From Micromonospora sediminicola (GTDB taxonomy: Bacteria > Actinomycetota > Actinomycetes > Mycobacteriales > Micromonosporaceae): a DNA stretch of 64,000 nt. A program made the position numbers and the translations under genes. This document shows, one piece after another, positions 55,691-64,000 of the stretch. Below the pieces are notes generated by a model. The model was given only the letters and a program-made list of their open reading frames with translations, was not told the DNA's origin and ran no database searches. The stretch's first letter is position 1. Each line of letters starts with the position of its first letter. The stretch spans positions 4,540,501 to 4,604,500 of the forward strand of contig NZ_FLRH01000003.1 of NCBI RefSeq assembly GCF_900089585.1, read 5' to 3'.

Positions 55691-57763
55691 TCAGTCGGAC
55701 GAGGGGGTGAGGCGTACGCGGCGCAGCAGTTGCGCGTTGAGCGCCACGACGATGGTGGAGGCGGACATCAGCACCGCGCCGACGGCGGGGCTCAGGGTGA
55801 GGCCCGCCCAGGCCAGCACACCGGCGGCCAGCGGGATGGCCACGACGTTGTAGCCGGCGGCCCAGGCGAGGTTCTGCACCATCTTGCGGTAGGAGGCACG
55901 GGAGAGCCGGATCACGCCGGTGACCCCGCGCGGGTCGGACGAGGCCAGGACCACCCCGGCGGACTCGATGGCCACGTCGGTGCCGGCGCCGATGGCGATG
56001 CCGACGTCGGCGCGGGCCAGGGCGGGGGCGTCGTTGACCCCGTCGCCGACCATGGCCACCCGCAACCCCTGTGCCCGTAGCTCGGCCACCGCACGGTCCT
56101 TGTCGGCGGGGAGAACCTCCGCGAACACCTCGTCCACGCCGGGCCGGAAGCCCAGGTCGGCGGCGACCGCCTCGGCGACCGGACGGGCGTCTCCGGTGAT
56201 CATGGCGATCTTCCGGACGCCCTGCTCGCGCAGCTCCGTGATGGCCTGGCGGGCCTCCGGGCGCACCTCGTCCTCGAGCGCGAACGCGCCGACCGGTTCG
56301 GGGCGGCCGTCGGCGGGCAGCCGTACGAGGTGCAGGACCGCGGCGCCCCGCGCCGACCAGCGGGCGCTGGCGGCGTCGAGCTCGGCGGGCACGGTGGCGT
56401 CGAGTTCCCGCAGCAGGGCGGGGCCGCCGACGGCGTAGGGGGTGCCGTCGACGACGGCCCGCACGCCCCGACCGGTCAGGGACCGGAAGTCGCGGGCCGG
56501 GGGCGTCGGTCCGCGGTCGTGCGCGGCGGCGGTCAGGGCGCGCGCGAGGGGATGCTCGCTGTCGGCCTCGACGGCGCCGGCGATACGCAGGACGTCGTCC
56601 TCGGCGTGTCCGGCGGTGGCGGCGACGGCGGTGAGGGTGTGTGCGCCCCGGGTGAGGGTGCCGGTCTTGTCGAACAGCACCGCGTCCACGCCCCGCATGC
56701 GTTCGAGGGCGGTCCGGTCCTTGACCAGGATGCCGGCTCTGGCGGAGACGGCCGTCGACAGCGCGATCACCAGCGGGATGGCCAGCCCGAGGGCGTGCGG
56801 GCAGGCGATGACCAGGACGGTGACGGTCCGGACCACGGCCTGGTCGAGGTCGCCGAGCGCCCACCAGGTGCCGAAGGTGATCAGCGCCGCGGCGGTGGCG
56901 AGGTAGAACAGCCAGGCGGCGAAGCGGTCGGCGAGCACCTGCGCCCGGCCGGCGGAGCTCTGGGCCTCGGCGACGAGCCGGCCGATGCCCGCGAGGGCGG
57001 TGTCCTCGCCGACGGCGTCGACGCGTACCCGCAGGGTGGAGTCGGTGGCCACGGTGCCGGCGACCACCCGGTCCCCGGCGGCGCGGGGCACCGGCCGGGA
57101 CTCCCCCGTGATCATCGACTCGTCCAGCACGGCGGCGCCGTCGACGATCCGCCCGTCGGCCGGCACCCGGCCACCGGAGCGCACCAGCACCACGTCGCCG
57201 ACCCGCAGGTCGCCGACCGGGACCGGGTGGGCGCGACCGGAGTCGTCGAGGCGTTCGGCGTCGTCGGGCAGCAACGCGGCGAGCGCGGCCAGCGCGCCCT
57301 GGGCCTGACCGATGGCCTTCATCTCCTGCCAGTGGCCCAGCAACATGATGGTCACCAGCGCCGCCAGCTCCCACCAGAAGTCGAGGCTGAACCCACCGAG
57401 GCTGGTGGCCAGGGACGCGACGTAGGCGACGGTGATCGCCATCGAGATCAGCAGCATCATGCCGGGCGCCCGGTCGCGGACCTCGCGCACACCACCGACC
57501 AGGAACGGCCAGCCGCCGTAGCCGAACACCACCGTGCCGAGCACCGGCCCGACCCAGGTCACGCCGGGGAGGTCCAGCCGGTAGCCGAACCAGTCCATGA
57601 CCATGTGGCTGGTGGCCACGATCGGCACGGTCAGCGCGAGGCTCAGCCAGAACCTGCGCCGGAACTGCTCCGGGTCGTGACCGGCGTGCTTGTCGTGCCC
57701 GCCGCCGTGGGCGGCGTGGCCGCCGTGCTGGTGCCGCCCGTGGTCGGCGTCGTGACGTGTCAT
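55691..57763 (-). CDS. Copper-transporting P1B-type ATPase, CopB class
   Basis: A 690-residue heavy-metal ATPase. The N-terminus is His-rich (HDADHGRHQHGGHAAHGGGHDKHAGHD) instead of an HMA domain, and the membrane metal motif is CPH in IACPHALGLAIPL, both features of CopB-type Cu/Ag exporters. Other motifs are TGES, DKTGTLTRG (phosphorylated Asp), HPLARAL, and GDGVNDAPAL. The start is the ATG at 57763 behind GGAGGT; the GTG at 57772 overlaps that ribosome site. Its promoter contains a CsoR-like box, indicating copper induction. Confidence 0.93.
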   Translation of the reverse strand: MTRHDADHGRHQHGGHAAHGGGHDKHAGHDPEQFRRRFWLSLALTVPIVATSHMVMDWFGYRLDLPGVTWVGPVLGTVVFGYGGWPFLVGGVREVRDRAPGMMLLISMAITVAYVASLATSLGGFSLDFWWELAALVTIMLLGHWQEMKAIGQAQGALAALAALLPDDAERLDDSGRAHPVPVGDLRVGDVVLVRSGGRVPADGRIVDGAAVLDESMITGESRPVPRAAGDRVVAGTVATDSTLRVRVDAVGEDTALAGIGRLVAEAQSSAGRAQVLADRFAAWLFYLATAAALITFGTWWALGDLDQAVVRTVTVLVIACPHALGLAIPLVIALSTAVSARAGILVKDRTALERMRGVDAVLFDKTGTLTRGAHTLTAVAATAGHAEDDVLRIAGAVEADSEHPLARALTAAAHDRGPTPPARDFRSLTGRGVRAVVDGTPYAVGGPALLRELDATVPAELDAASARWSARGAAVLHLVRLPADGRPEPVGAFALEDEVRPEARQAITELREQGVRKIAMITGDARPVAEAVAADLGFRPGVDEVFAEVLPADKDRAVAELRAQGLRVAMVGDGVNDAPALARADVGIAIGAGTDVAIESAGVVLASSDPRGVTGVIRLSRASYRKMVQNLAWAAGYNVVAIPLAAGVLAWAGLTLSPAVGAVLMSASTIVVALNAQLLRRVRLTPSSD

Positions 57764-57784
57764 CGGGTCCACCTCCGCACCGAA

Positions 57785-57812
57785 CCTATACCCCTAGGGG
57801 GTATTACGGCAA
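57785..57812 (-). promoter_or_regulatory. Copper-ATPase promoter with embedded CsoR-type operator
   Basis: On the minus strand, -35 TTGCCG (57812-57807) and -10 TATAGG (57790-57785) are 16 bp apart. The near-palindrome ATACCCCTAGGGGGTAT at 57788-57804 fills the spacer. This matches the A-T-A-C-C-C-C ... G-G-G-G-T-A-T form of CsoR boxes known from actinobacteria. The csoR gene itself is not in the window. Confidence 0.8.
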
Positions 57813-58019
57813 CCATCGACTCCGACCGGGGATGTTCGGCGGTCACGGATACCCCGCACCGGTACCGGCGTCGCCCGGCGCCCGGCCGCCGGAGCAGGAC
57901 TACCCGGCACGAGGGACGAGACACGACGGACCAAGGGTCGAACTTTCCGTGCCCGGCGTCCCTGCACACGCGCCTCGGTCAGACGGGAAACCCCGGAGCT
58001 ACGCGCCGACCCGGTCGGA

Positions 58020-58667
58020 TCAGCGCCGGGCCGGGGGGCAGTTCGCGCTGGTGAGCCGCACCGTGTACGCGCGGTCGTCGGAGGTGATCCCGGACGGCAC
58101 GCCGTCGAAGTGGGTCTCCACCTTCTCCCAGCCCCGACGCTGCTCGTAGTGCAGGTGCGGCGCGCCGGAGTTCCCGGTACTGCCGACCCGTCCGAGCTGG
58201 TCGCCCCGGGCCACCCGCTGGCCGGCCCGCACCGACGGCGGTTCGAGCAGGTGCAGGTACTGCGTCTCCCACCGTCCACCATGATCGATCTTGACCCAGT
58301 AACCGCCGCCCCGCCCCTTCGGCCCGTCCGGGTCCTGCGGGGTACGACCGCCCAGGGAGCCGTTGATCCCCGCCACGGTGACCGTGCCGGCGGCGGACGC
58401 CAGCACCGGGCGGCCCCACGCCTCACCCGTGGTCGGGAACAGGTCGACGTCGTAGTCGTCGTGCCCGGGATAGGTGGACAACCGCCACGTCTCGCCGCAG
58501 GCCACCGGAAGGTGGAAGGCCGGCCGTGGACCCGGCCGCAGCAGTGGCACCACGACCACCGCGGCGGCGACCAGCGCCGCGAGCACGCCGACGACCGACG
58601 CGACGCGGACCGCGCGGCGGCGCGGGCGGGAGTCGTACGGTCGCTCGGCGGTCATCACGGCGAGCAT
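58020..58667 (-). CDS. M23-family peptidase, membrane-anchored or secreted
   Basis: A 215-residue protein with a basic N-terminus (RRRAVRVASVV) and one hydrophobic span (VLAALVAAAVVVVPLL), so a signal anchor or signal peptide. The LytM domain shows HDDYDVDLFP (H-x-x-x-D type), GTVTVAGINGSLGG, GGYWVKIDHG and the zinc motif HLHYEQ (H-x-H). Peptidases of this family cut peptidoglycan cross-bridges, though many actinomycete members are regulatory. ATG at 58667; ATG at 58655 is an equal alternative, and neither has a clear ribosome site. Confidence 0.8.
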   Translation of the reverse strand: MLAVMTAERPYDSRPRRRAVRVASVVGVLAALVAAAVVVVPLLRPGPRPAFHLPVACGETWRLSTYPGHDDYDVDLFPTTGEAWGRPVLASAAGTVTVAGINGSLGGRTPQDPDGPKGRGGGYWVKIDHGGRWETQYLHLLEPPSVRAGQRVARGDQLGRVGSTGNSGAPHLHYEQRRGWEKVETHFDGVPSGITSDDRAYTVRLTSANCPPARR

Positions 58668-58747
58668 GTCACGCGCGGGCCCGGTCGTCGCCGCTCCCCC
58701 ACCCGCCGTTGCGGCCGGCCGACCGATCTCGGGCCGGGCCGCCGTCC

Positions 58748-58782
58748 GACGCCGGCGTCACCGCGGCGGTGACGCCGGCGTC
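58748..58782. terminator. Terminator after PL9 gene
   Basis: A perfect 17-bp inverted repeat with a single central base (58748-58764 and 58766-58782), 11 bp past the stop of the leftward PL9 gene. Confidence 0.75.
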
Positions 58783-58792
58783 GTCCGCCCGG

Positions 58793-60454
58793 CTAGGGGG
58801 TGACCACCCGGCCGCCGAACGTCACGACCAGGCGGCCGTCGGCCGCGAAGGACCAGCCCAGGGCTCCGGTGTACGAGGAGCACCGGGATCCGTTGGTGCC
58901 GGACCAGAACTGGTTCGAGCTGTCGGAGTTGCCGACGATCCGGTCGTTCGAGCCGCCGTCGCAGGAGGTGTTGTTCCGGAACACCGAGGAGCCGCCGTCG
59001 AAGGTGAAGTTGCGCTCGGTGTTGTCGATGCTGGCGTTGTTCGACACCGTCATCGAGCCGAGGTTGCGGTTGTAGGTGAACCCGTGCTGGCCGTTGCGGT
59101 AGGCGATGTTGCCCCGGACGGTGTGGTTCACCCCGATGTCCTCGCCGCCGAGCTTGAAGCCGTTGCGGTCGCCGTTGCCGGCCTGGCCGCCGTTGCTCAG
59201 GGTGCCGTTGTCGTAGGCGAGGGAGGACTCGATGGTCACCGGGCCGATCGCCCCGGTGTCGTTCTTGGTGTAGAGGTCGTAGCCGTCGTCGATGTTGTGG
59301 TGGGACACGGTGTAGCGGAAGACGTTCCCCGGGCCGACGGTGAGCTTCGGGGCGAACCCGTCGGCGTCCTCACCGTCGGAGTCGACGTTGTCGTGCGACT
59401 CGGTGCTGACGACGAGGTTGTTCGAGGGCCACTGGTCGCGGGGGGCATTGGCCACCAGTCGGGACAGTTGCAGCCCCGAGTCCCGGTTGTGGCGGGTCAC
59501 CACCCGCTCGATGATGTTGTTGTTTCCGGCGAGCAGGATGCCGTTGTCCCCGGCCCGTTCGACGACGAGGCCGCGGATGTGCCAGTACGACCCGCCGATC
59601 TGCAGGCCGCGGTTCGCCGGGTCCTCGCTCTGGGCCGAGAAGTTCAGGACCGGGGTCTCACCGGGGTAGGCGAAGATGTTCTTGCGCGCGCTCGACGTGC
59701 CGTTGTTGCCCTGGCCGATGGTGACGGTCTGCGCGTAGCGGTAGGTGCCCCCGCGCAGCCAGATCGTGCCGCCGGCGGTGATCCGGCCGATCGCGGAGGT
59801 GAGCGTCGTCGGGTTCGCCTGCGTGCCGGCCGCGCCGTCGGTGCCGGTCGGCGCCACGTACAGCACGCCGCCCGACGGTGGCGGCGTGCTCGGCGGCGGG
59901 GTGGTCGGCCCGCCGGTGGGCGGCGGGGTGCTCGGCGGCGGGGTGGTCGCCCCGGGGGCGTACGTCTCGAACTCGGCGACCCTCGGCGTCCCCGTCGCGC
60001 TGGTGATCTCGAAGTTGATCTTTCGGAGCGAGGTGGCGGCGAACGTGACGACCCCCGCTCCGGCGCCACTGGCCAGGACGGCCCCGGTGTCGTTGTTGAC
60101 GATCCGCCACGAGCCGATCACCCCGACCGCGCCGGCCGCCTCCCGGACGGCGACCGAGGCCACCGTGGTGGCGGAGCCCCACTTGACCGAGATGCGCCCG
60201 GTCGTGCCGACCGGCGACCAGTAGGTGCCCAGGTCGCCGTCCACCACATTGCCGTAACTGGTGCCGGCAGCCTTGCTGGAGCCGTCGGCGCCGGCTCCGA
60301 TACTGAGATTCGCAGCATTGGCGATGATCGATGTTGAATTCGCCGCGTCGAGCGCGCCCGACGCGTACGTCATCGGCAGCACCGCGGCGACCGCGGCGGT
60401 GGCCGCGGCGGCGGTGAAGCCGGCAAGAAATCTGTGTCGCACTACGCTTCTCAC
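58793..60454 (-). CDS. Secreted polysaccharide lyase family 9-like protein with N-terminal carbohydrate-binding domain
   Basis: A 553-residue exported protein. The signal peptide runs from the GTG at 60454 (FLAGFTAAAATAAVAAVLP). An F5/8 type C-like domain follows at about 30-165 (GNVVDGDLGTYWSP, AVREAAGAVGVIGSWRIV), then a Pro/Thr linker, then a right-handed beta-helix beginning VLYVAPTGTDGAAGTQANPTTL. The PL9 catalytic region ADGFAPKLTVGPGNVF ... HHNIDDGYDLY contains the Lys expected to act as base and nearby Ca-binding Asp residues. It probably cleaves pectate. GAGGAG ribosome site supports the start. An AAGCGCTT palindrome lies upstream. Confidence 0.88.
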   Translation of the reverse strand: MRSVVRHRFLAGFTAAAATAAVAAVLPMTYASGALDAANSTSIIANAANLSIGAGADGSSKAAGTSYGNVVDGDLGTYWSPVGTTGRISVKWGSATTVASVAVREAAGAVGVIGSWRIVNNDTGAVLASGAGAGVVTFAATSLRKINFEITSATGTPRVAEFETYAPGATTPPPSTPPPTGGPTTPPPSTPPPSGGVLYVAPTGTDGAAGTQANPTTLTSAIGRITAGGTIWLRGGTYRYAQTVTIGQGNNGTSSARKNIFAYPGETPVLNFSAQSEDPANRGLQIGGSYWHIRGLVVERAGDNGILLAGNNNIIERVVTRHNRDSGLQLSRLVANAPRDQWPSNNLVVSTESHDNVDSDGEDADGFAPKLTVGPGNVFRYTVSHHNIDDGYDLYTKNDTGAIGPVTIESSLAYDNGTLSNGGQAGNGDRNGFKLGGEDIGVNHTVRGNIAYRNGQHGFTYNRNLGSMTVSNNASIDNTERNFTFDGGSSVFRNNTSCDGGSNDRIVGNSDSSNQFWSGTNGSRCSSYTGALGWSFAADGRLVVTFGGRVVTP

Positions 60455-60575
60455 TACGTCTCCTCGGGAGTCGACACGGCCCGGACCTGCGCACAGTCCG
60501 GCGCCGCGCATGGCTTCGCGCGCGCACCCTCGGCCCTGGTCGAGAACCGAAACATCGATGAAACACAGGCTAAGA

Positions 60576-60583
60576 AAGCGCTT
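60576..60583. promoter_or_regulatory. Small palindrome upstream of PL9 gene, possible LacI-type half-conserved site
   Basis: AAGCGCTT is palindromic and has the central CG of LacI-family operators, 122 bp before the PL9 start; the flanks (TAAGA/ACCG) break symmetry. The rest of the 60455-60745 divergent gap shows no gene. Confidence 0.3.
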
Positions 60584-60745
60584 ACCGTCAAGGCAACAGT
60601 TGAGATGTGCAGGTTTGTTGCACCGCAATCCACCCGTGGTTCGACTTCCGCCGCTCGGCGAGCTTTCCGGAGCAGCAGGCCGGCGTTAGCGCCGCCACCA
60701 GGCGGGTAGGCGACGACCCCGCAGAGTGGCAGCGAGGAGGCACGG

Positions 60746-61102
60746 GTGACGTCGATCGACGCCTTCTTCGACCGTCTGCGCCGCGACGGCGCGGACGACC
60801 GTCTCGTCCGGGTCAGCGGCAGCGTGCGGTTCGACATCAGGGGAGAGCGGGGCCTGCGCCACTGGCGGCTCGACATCGACCGCGGGCGGCTGCGGGTCAC
60901 CGAGGACGACGGCCCCGCCTCGGCAGTGATCAGGATGTCCGAGCAGACGGCCGAGGCGCTGGTGGCAGGCGAGATGAACGGACTGGCGGCGATCAACCGG
61001 GGGGAGATCATGGTCGACGGGGATCTCGCGCTGGCGCTGCGGCTCGGGCGACTGCTACCCGCGCCGGCGGCGAACGGCCGGCACGGTGGAGGCGGCGCGT
61101 GA
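60746..61102 (+). CDS. SCP2 sterol-transfer-like domain protein
   Basis: A 118-residue protein with the SCP2-fold pattern: GSVRFDIRGERGLRHWRLDIDRGRLRVTEDDGPASAVIRMSEQTAEALVAGEMNGLAAINRGEIMVDGDLALALRL, where the final G-x-x-x-V/I-x-G-D/N-x-x-L motif is diagnostic. Such domains bind lipids or serve as unknown metabolic accessories. GTG start at 60746 with a GAGGAGG ribosome site. Its stop overlaps the debranching-enzyme start (GTGA), so the two are coupled. Confidence 0.8.
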   Translation: MTSIDAFFDRLRRDGADDRLVRVSGSVRFDIRGERGLRHWRLDIDRGRLRVTEDDGPASAVIRMSEQTAEALVAGEMNGLAAINRGEIMVDGDLALALRLGRLLPAPAANGRHGGGGA

Positions 61103-63156
61103 GGGACGTGCCCGGCACGGTGTCGTGCATCGACGGCAACACCTTCGTCGTGTCCGACAGCAGTGGGGACATCGAGGCGTCGTCGGCCGCGCCGGTGGGA
61201 TTGTTCGCCGCCGACACGCGGTACCTGTCGCGCTGGGTGCTCACCGTCGACGGCGAGCGGATGACCGCCCTCTCCGTGGACGACAGCCAGTACTTCGAGG
61301 TGGCGTTCTTCCTCGTACCCGGCGGCCGGATGGACTACGTCGAGGCCGACGTGTCCGCGATCCGACGACGCCGCATCGGCGCCGACCTCGTGGAGGTCGT
61401 CACCGTCTTCAACTACGGCGAGTCTGATCTGGACCTGTCCGTACGTCTCGAGGTGGACGCCGACTTCGCCGACATCTTCGAGATCAAGTTCGACGTCGGC
61501 ACGAAGGTGGGCGAGCGCTACGCCCACGCCGCGCCGGACGAGCTGCGGCTGGGCTACCGTCGGGGCACCTTCCAGCGGGAGATCGTCCTCACGGCCAGTG
61601 AACCGGCGACCTTCACACCGGAACACCTCCACTTCCCGATCCGGCTGGCCGCCGGATCCAGTTGGACCGTCGAGATACGGGCCGAGATGAGGGCGCTGCG
61701 GCCCGACGGCGTCGACCTGCGGTCCGGGCCCCGGGCCCTCCGGCCCGACGCGTCCACCCTGCCGGACAGCGCACGGGCCTGGGTGTCGGCGGCGCCGACG
61801 CTGGACACCGACAGCCCGGTGCTGCGACAGGTCTACGAGCGCAGCCTGGTGGACCTGGCCGCGTTGCGGTTCGCGCCGCTCTCGCTCGGCGGCGCCACCG
61901 TGCCCGCCGCCGGGCTGCCCTGGTTCATGACCCTCTTCGGCCGGGACAGTCTGCTGACCTGCCTCCAGACGCTACCGTTCACGCCGTCCCTGGCACCGAC
62001 GACCCTGCGGATCCTCGCCTCGCTGCAAGGGGCGCGCACCGACGACGTGCTGGAGGAGGATCCCGGTCGGATCCTGCACGAACTGCGGTACGGCGAGTCC
62101 GCGGCCTTCGAGGAACAACCGCACTCGCCGTACTACGGGACCGTGGACGCCACCCCGCTCTTCCTGGTCCTGCTCGACGAGTACGAGCGGTGGAGCGGTG
62201 ACGCGGCCCTGGTGTGCGAGCTGGAACAGGAGGCGCGCGCCGCCCTCGACTGGCTCGACCACCACGCCGACCTGACCGGCACCGGCTACGTCTCGTACGA
62301 ACGCCGCAACCGGTCCACCGGCCTGGACAACCAGTGCTGGAAGGACTCCTGGGACAGCATCTCCTACGCCGACGGCCGGCTGCCGGGCTTCCCCAGAGCG
62401 ACCTGTGAGACCCAGGGCTACGCCTACGACGCCAAGATCCGCACAGCCCGGCTGGCGCGCACCTTCTGGGGCGACCCGGCCCTGGCCGAGCGCCTGGAGG
62501 GCGAGGCGGCGGAGTTGTACGACCGGTTCAACCGGGACTTCTGGTTGGCCGATCGCGGCTACTACGCGCTCGCGCTCGACGGCGACGGCACTCCGGTGGA
62601 CAGCCTGTCCTCCAACATCGGGCACCTCCTGTGGAGCGGCATCGTCCCACCGGAGCGCGCCGGACGCGTCGCCGAACACCTGATGAGTCCGGCGCTGTTC
62701 TCCGGCTGGGGCGTCCGTACGCTGGCCGAGGGGCAGCGCCGCTACAACCCGCTCGGCTACCACACCGGCACCGTCTGGCCCTTCGACAACTCCTTCATCG
62801 CCTGGGGCCTGCGCCGCTACGGCCTGACCGACGAGGCGGGGCGCATCGCCGAGGGCATCATCCAGGCGGCGGGCTACTTCGAGGGCCGGCTGCCCGAGGC
62901 GTTCGGCGGTTTCGACCGCCGGACCACCCGGTACCCGGTCCGCTACCCGACCGCCGGCAGTCCGCAGGCCTGGTCCAGCGGCGCGTCGCTGCTCCTCATC
63001 CGGACGATGCTCGGTCTGGAGCCGCACGAGGATCACCTCGCCACCACTCCGGCGCTCCCGCCCGCCTTCGAACGGATCACCCTGCTCGACATTCCCGGCC
63101 GCTGGGGCCGGCTCGACGCGTTCGCGCGCCACCGGCCGGATCGTGCCGAGTCGTGA
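61099..63156 (+). CDS. Amylo-alpha-1,6-glucosidase/glycogen-debranching family protein
   Basis: A 685-residue cytoplasmic protein. The N-terminal bis-type domain spans about 5-200 (VSCIDGNTFVVSDSSGDI, GLFAADTRYLSRW). The catalytic alpha/alpha barrel has GLPWFMTLFGRDSLLTCLQTLPF, then YYGTVDATPLFLVLLDEYERWSGD, GLDNQCWKDSWDSISYADG and YHTGTVWPFDNSFIAWGLRRYG, which match actinobacterial proteins annotated as amylo-alpha-1,6-glucosidase. It would hydrolyse branch glucosyl units of glycogen-like polymers or oligosaccharides. Some family members are linked to trehalose or stress metabolism. Confidence 0.85.
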   Translation: MRDVPGTVSCIDGNTFVVSDSSGDIEASSAAPVGLFAADTRYLSRWVLTVDGERMTALSVDDSQYFEVAFFLVPGGRMDYVEADVSAIRRRRIGADLVEVVTVFNYGESDLDLSVRLEVDADFADIFEIKFDVGTKVGERYAHAAPDELRLGYRRGTFQREIVLTASEPATFTPEHLHFPIRLAAGSSWTVEIRAEMRALRPDGVDLRSGPRALRPDASTLPDSARAWVSAAPTLDTDSPVLRQVYERSLVDLAALRFAPLSLGGATVPAAGLPWFMTLFGRDSLLTCLQTLPFTPSLAPTTLRILASLQGARTDDVLEEDPGRILHELRYGESAAFEEQPHSPYYGTVDATPLFLVLLDEYERWSGDAALVCELEQEARAALDWLDHHADLTGTGYVSYERRNRSTGLDNQCWKDSWDSISYADGRLPGFPRATCETQGYAYDAKIRTARLARTFWGDPALAERLEGEAAELYDRFNRDFWLADRGYYALALDGDGTPVDSLSSNIGHLLWSGIVPPERAGRVAEHLMSPALFSGWGVRTLAEGQRRYNPLGYHTGTVWPFDNSFIAWGLRRYGLTDEAGRIAEGIIQAAGYFEGRLPEAFGGFDRRTTRYPVRYPTAGSPQAWSSGASLLLIRTMLGLEPHEDHLATTPALPPAFERITLLDIPGRWGRLDAFARHRPDRAES

Positions 63157-63199
63157 CCGGGCAGCGCCGGCCCGGAACCTTCAGACGTCGCGTCGCGTT

Positions 63200-63406
63200 C
63201 TAGCCCAGACTCAGGTTGTGCTGCTCGAGCGCGTGCTGGATGGTCCGTAGCGCCTTCGGGCCCATGCCGTGCAGCGTGGCCAACTCCGCGCGCGGCACCC
63301 CGGCGAGCTCACGCAGGGCCGTGTAGCCGGCGTCGTGCAACGCGCGCGTCGCCGGCGCACCGATCTTCGGCAGCGTGTCCAGGGGAGAACTCACGCTCTC
63401 CATCAT
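63200..63406 (-). CDS. Small helix-hairpin-helix protein
   Basis: A 65-70 residue protein with two helix-hairpin-helix-like halves: LPKIGAPATRALHDAGYTALRELAGV and ELATLHGMGPKALRTIQHALEQHN; the GMGPKAL loop is the typical hairpin contacting the DNA backbone. Family members resemble the C-terminal domain of RNA polymerase alpha or DNA-repair HhH proteins. The start is uncertain: ATG 63406 or 63403, or GTG 63394 closer to GGAGAG. Confidence 0.7.
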   Translation of the reverse strand: MMESVSSPLDTLPKIGAPATRALHDAGYTALRELAGVPRAELATLHGMGPKALRTIQHALEQHNLSLG

Positions 63407-63439
63407 GGCCGACGAGGAGGTCACGTACGCGTTCCTGAT

Positions 63440-64000
63440 TCAGTCGTCCGGCGAACCCGGGCTGACCAGGCCCGTCTCGTAGGCGACCACGACGGCCTGG
63501 ACCCGGTCGCGCAGACCGAGCTTGGCGAGGATCCGGGCGACGTGGGTCTTCACGGTCGCCTCGGACAGGTGCAGCGCGCCCGCGAGTTCGGCGTTGCTCA
63601 GACCACCGGCGAGCAGGCGCAGGACCTCCGTCTCGCGGGGGGTCAGCGTGGCCAGATCACGGTGCACGGTCACCGTGTGCGGATCCGGGCGGGCGAAGCG
63701 GCGCACCAGGCGGCGGGTGATGGCGGGCGCGAGCAGCGCGTCACCGTCCTGCACCATCCGTACGGCCGCGACCAGGTGCTCCGGCGTCACGTCCTTGAGC
63801 AGGAATCCGCTGGCGCCGGCCGCGAGCGCGGCGTAGACGTACTGGTCCAGGTCGAAGGTGGTGAGGATGATGATCCTCGGCGCCGCGGCGGCCCCGGTGA
63901 GGATGCGGCGGGTGGCCTCCAGACCGTCGACCTCCGGCATGCGCACGTCCATCAGCACGACGTCGGGCCGGGTCCGCCGGACCGCGTCCACCGCCTCCGC
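63440..64000 (-). CDS. NarL/LuxR-family response regulator (5' end outside window)
   Basis: The frame is open to the right edge, so the start lies beyond 64000. The visible receiver part has the phospho-acceptor Asp in DVVLMDVRMPEVDG, then IIILTTFDLDQYVYAALAAGASGFLLKD with the conserved Thr and Lys. The C-terminal LuxR-type HTH reads LTPRETEVLRLLAGGLSNAELAGALHLSEATVKTHVARILAKLGLRDRVQAVVVAYE. The cognate histidine kinase, usually the upstream gene, should lie just right of the window. Confidence 0.92.
   Translation of the reverse strand, partial: AEAVDAVRRTRPDVVLMDVRMPEVDGLEATRRILTGAAAAPRIIILTTFDLDQYVYAALAAGASGFLLKDVTPEHLVAAVRMVQDGDALLAPAITRRLVRRFARPDPHTVTVHRDLATLTPRETEVLRLLAGGLSNAELAGALHLSEATVKTHVARILAKLGLRDRVQAVVVAYETGLVSPGSPDD

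Noticed and set aside
60600..60680. GGTTCGACTTCC, reminiscent of a tRNA T-loop
   Set aside because: No acceptor stem, anticodon arm or D-loop could be built around it.
1..64000. CRISPR arrays, insertion sequences, integrases, rRNA and tRNA genes
   Set aside because: No regularly spaced repeats, transposase motifs, terminal inverted repeats or RNA gene signatures were found by reading the sequence.

Overview
The window looks like chromosomal DNA of a high-GC filamentous actinomycete, most likely a Micromonosporaceae member such as Micromonospora. Coding regions show strong G/C third-position bias, GTG/TTG starts are common, neighbouring genes often overlap by 4 bp (GTGA/ATGA), and there is a PIG-L deacetylase, a CGNR regulator, Tat- or Sec-exported plant-polymer hydrolases and a large biosynthetic cluster. 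I see no rRNA, tRNA, CRISPR array, insertion sequence or phage gene.

Left arm (1-20.7 kb): mostly general metabolism. It holds a partial membrane protein, an alpha/beta hydrolase, an asparagine-synthase-type amidotransferase with a small YegP-like gene, glnA, a YbdK-type carboxylate-amine ligase, a PIG-L deacetylase, and a secreted GH95-CBM2 fucosidase with a LacI-type palindrome in front. A compact four-gene operon follows (AMP-forming ligase, monooxygenase-like protein, GNAT, nitroreductase-like). Then come a DUF3800-like protein, an acyl-CoA dehydrogenase/oxidase, a DedA protein, and a CGNR regulator coupled to a tiny exported peptide.

Centre (21.4-49.6 kb): a hybrid NRPS/PKS gene cluster that I do not recognise as any described one. 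Core enzymes are an A-T-C protein, a KS-AT-ACP protein, a free-standing A-T protein, a type II thioesterase and a P450 of the type that hydroxylates carrier-bound amino acids. Around them lie a glutamine-synthetase-like ligase, an aminotransferase class V/membrane desaturase pair, a D-threonine-aldolase-like PLP enzyme, two TauD-type dioxygenases, two paralogous ATP-grasp ligases, two GNAT-fold proteins (one FemAB/CelD-like), an MFS exporter and two paralogous XRE-TPR regulators. Every divergent promoter in the cluster carries TTGCC/GGCAA half-sites in a phased arrangement (best TTGCC-N6-TTGCC-N6-GGCAA-N6-GGCAA at 27283-27320), and GGCAA direct repeats precede the first regulator. The cluster therefore looks like one regulon, probably read by the XRE pair. 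A TetM-type ribosomal protection gene sits just outside, without the operator.

Right arm (51.8-64 kb): a hypothetical gene; a BlaI/M56 regulatory pair with a Met/His-rich DUF305 lipoprotein and a DUF6153 protein behind a BlaI-like operator; a CopB-type P-ATPase with a CsoR-like box inside its promoter; an M23 peptidase; a secreted PL9 pectate lyase-like protein; an SCP2-like/debranching-enzyme pair; a small helix-hairpin-helix protein; and a partial NarL-type response regulator cut by the window end.

Long open frames lying antisense to these genes are GC-rich shadows and were left out. All functional calls rest on reading motifs and translated sequence, without database searches.
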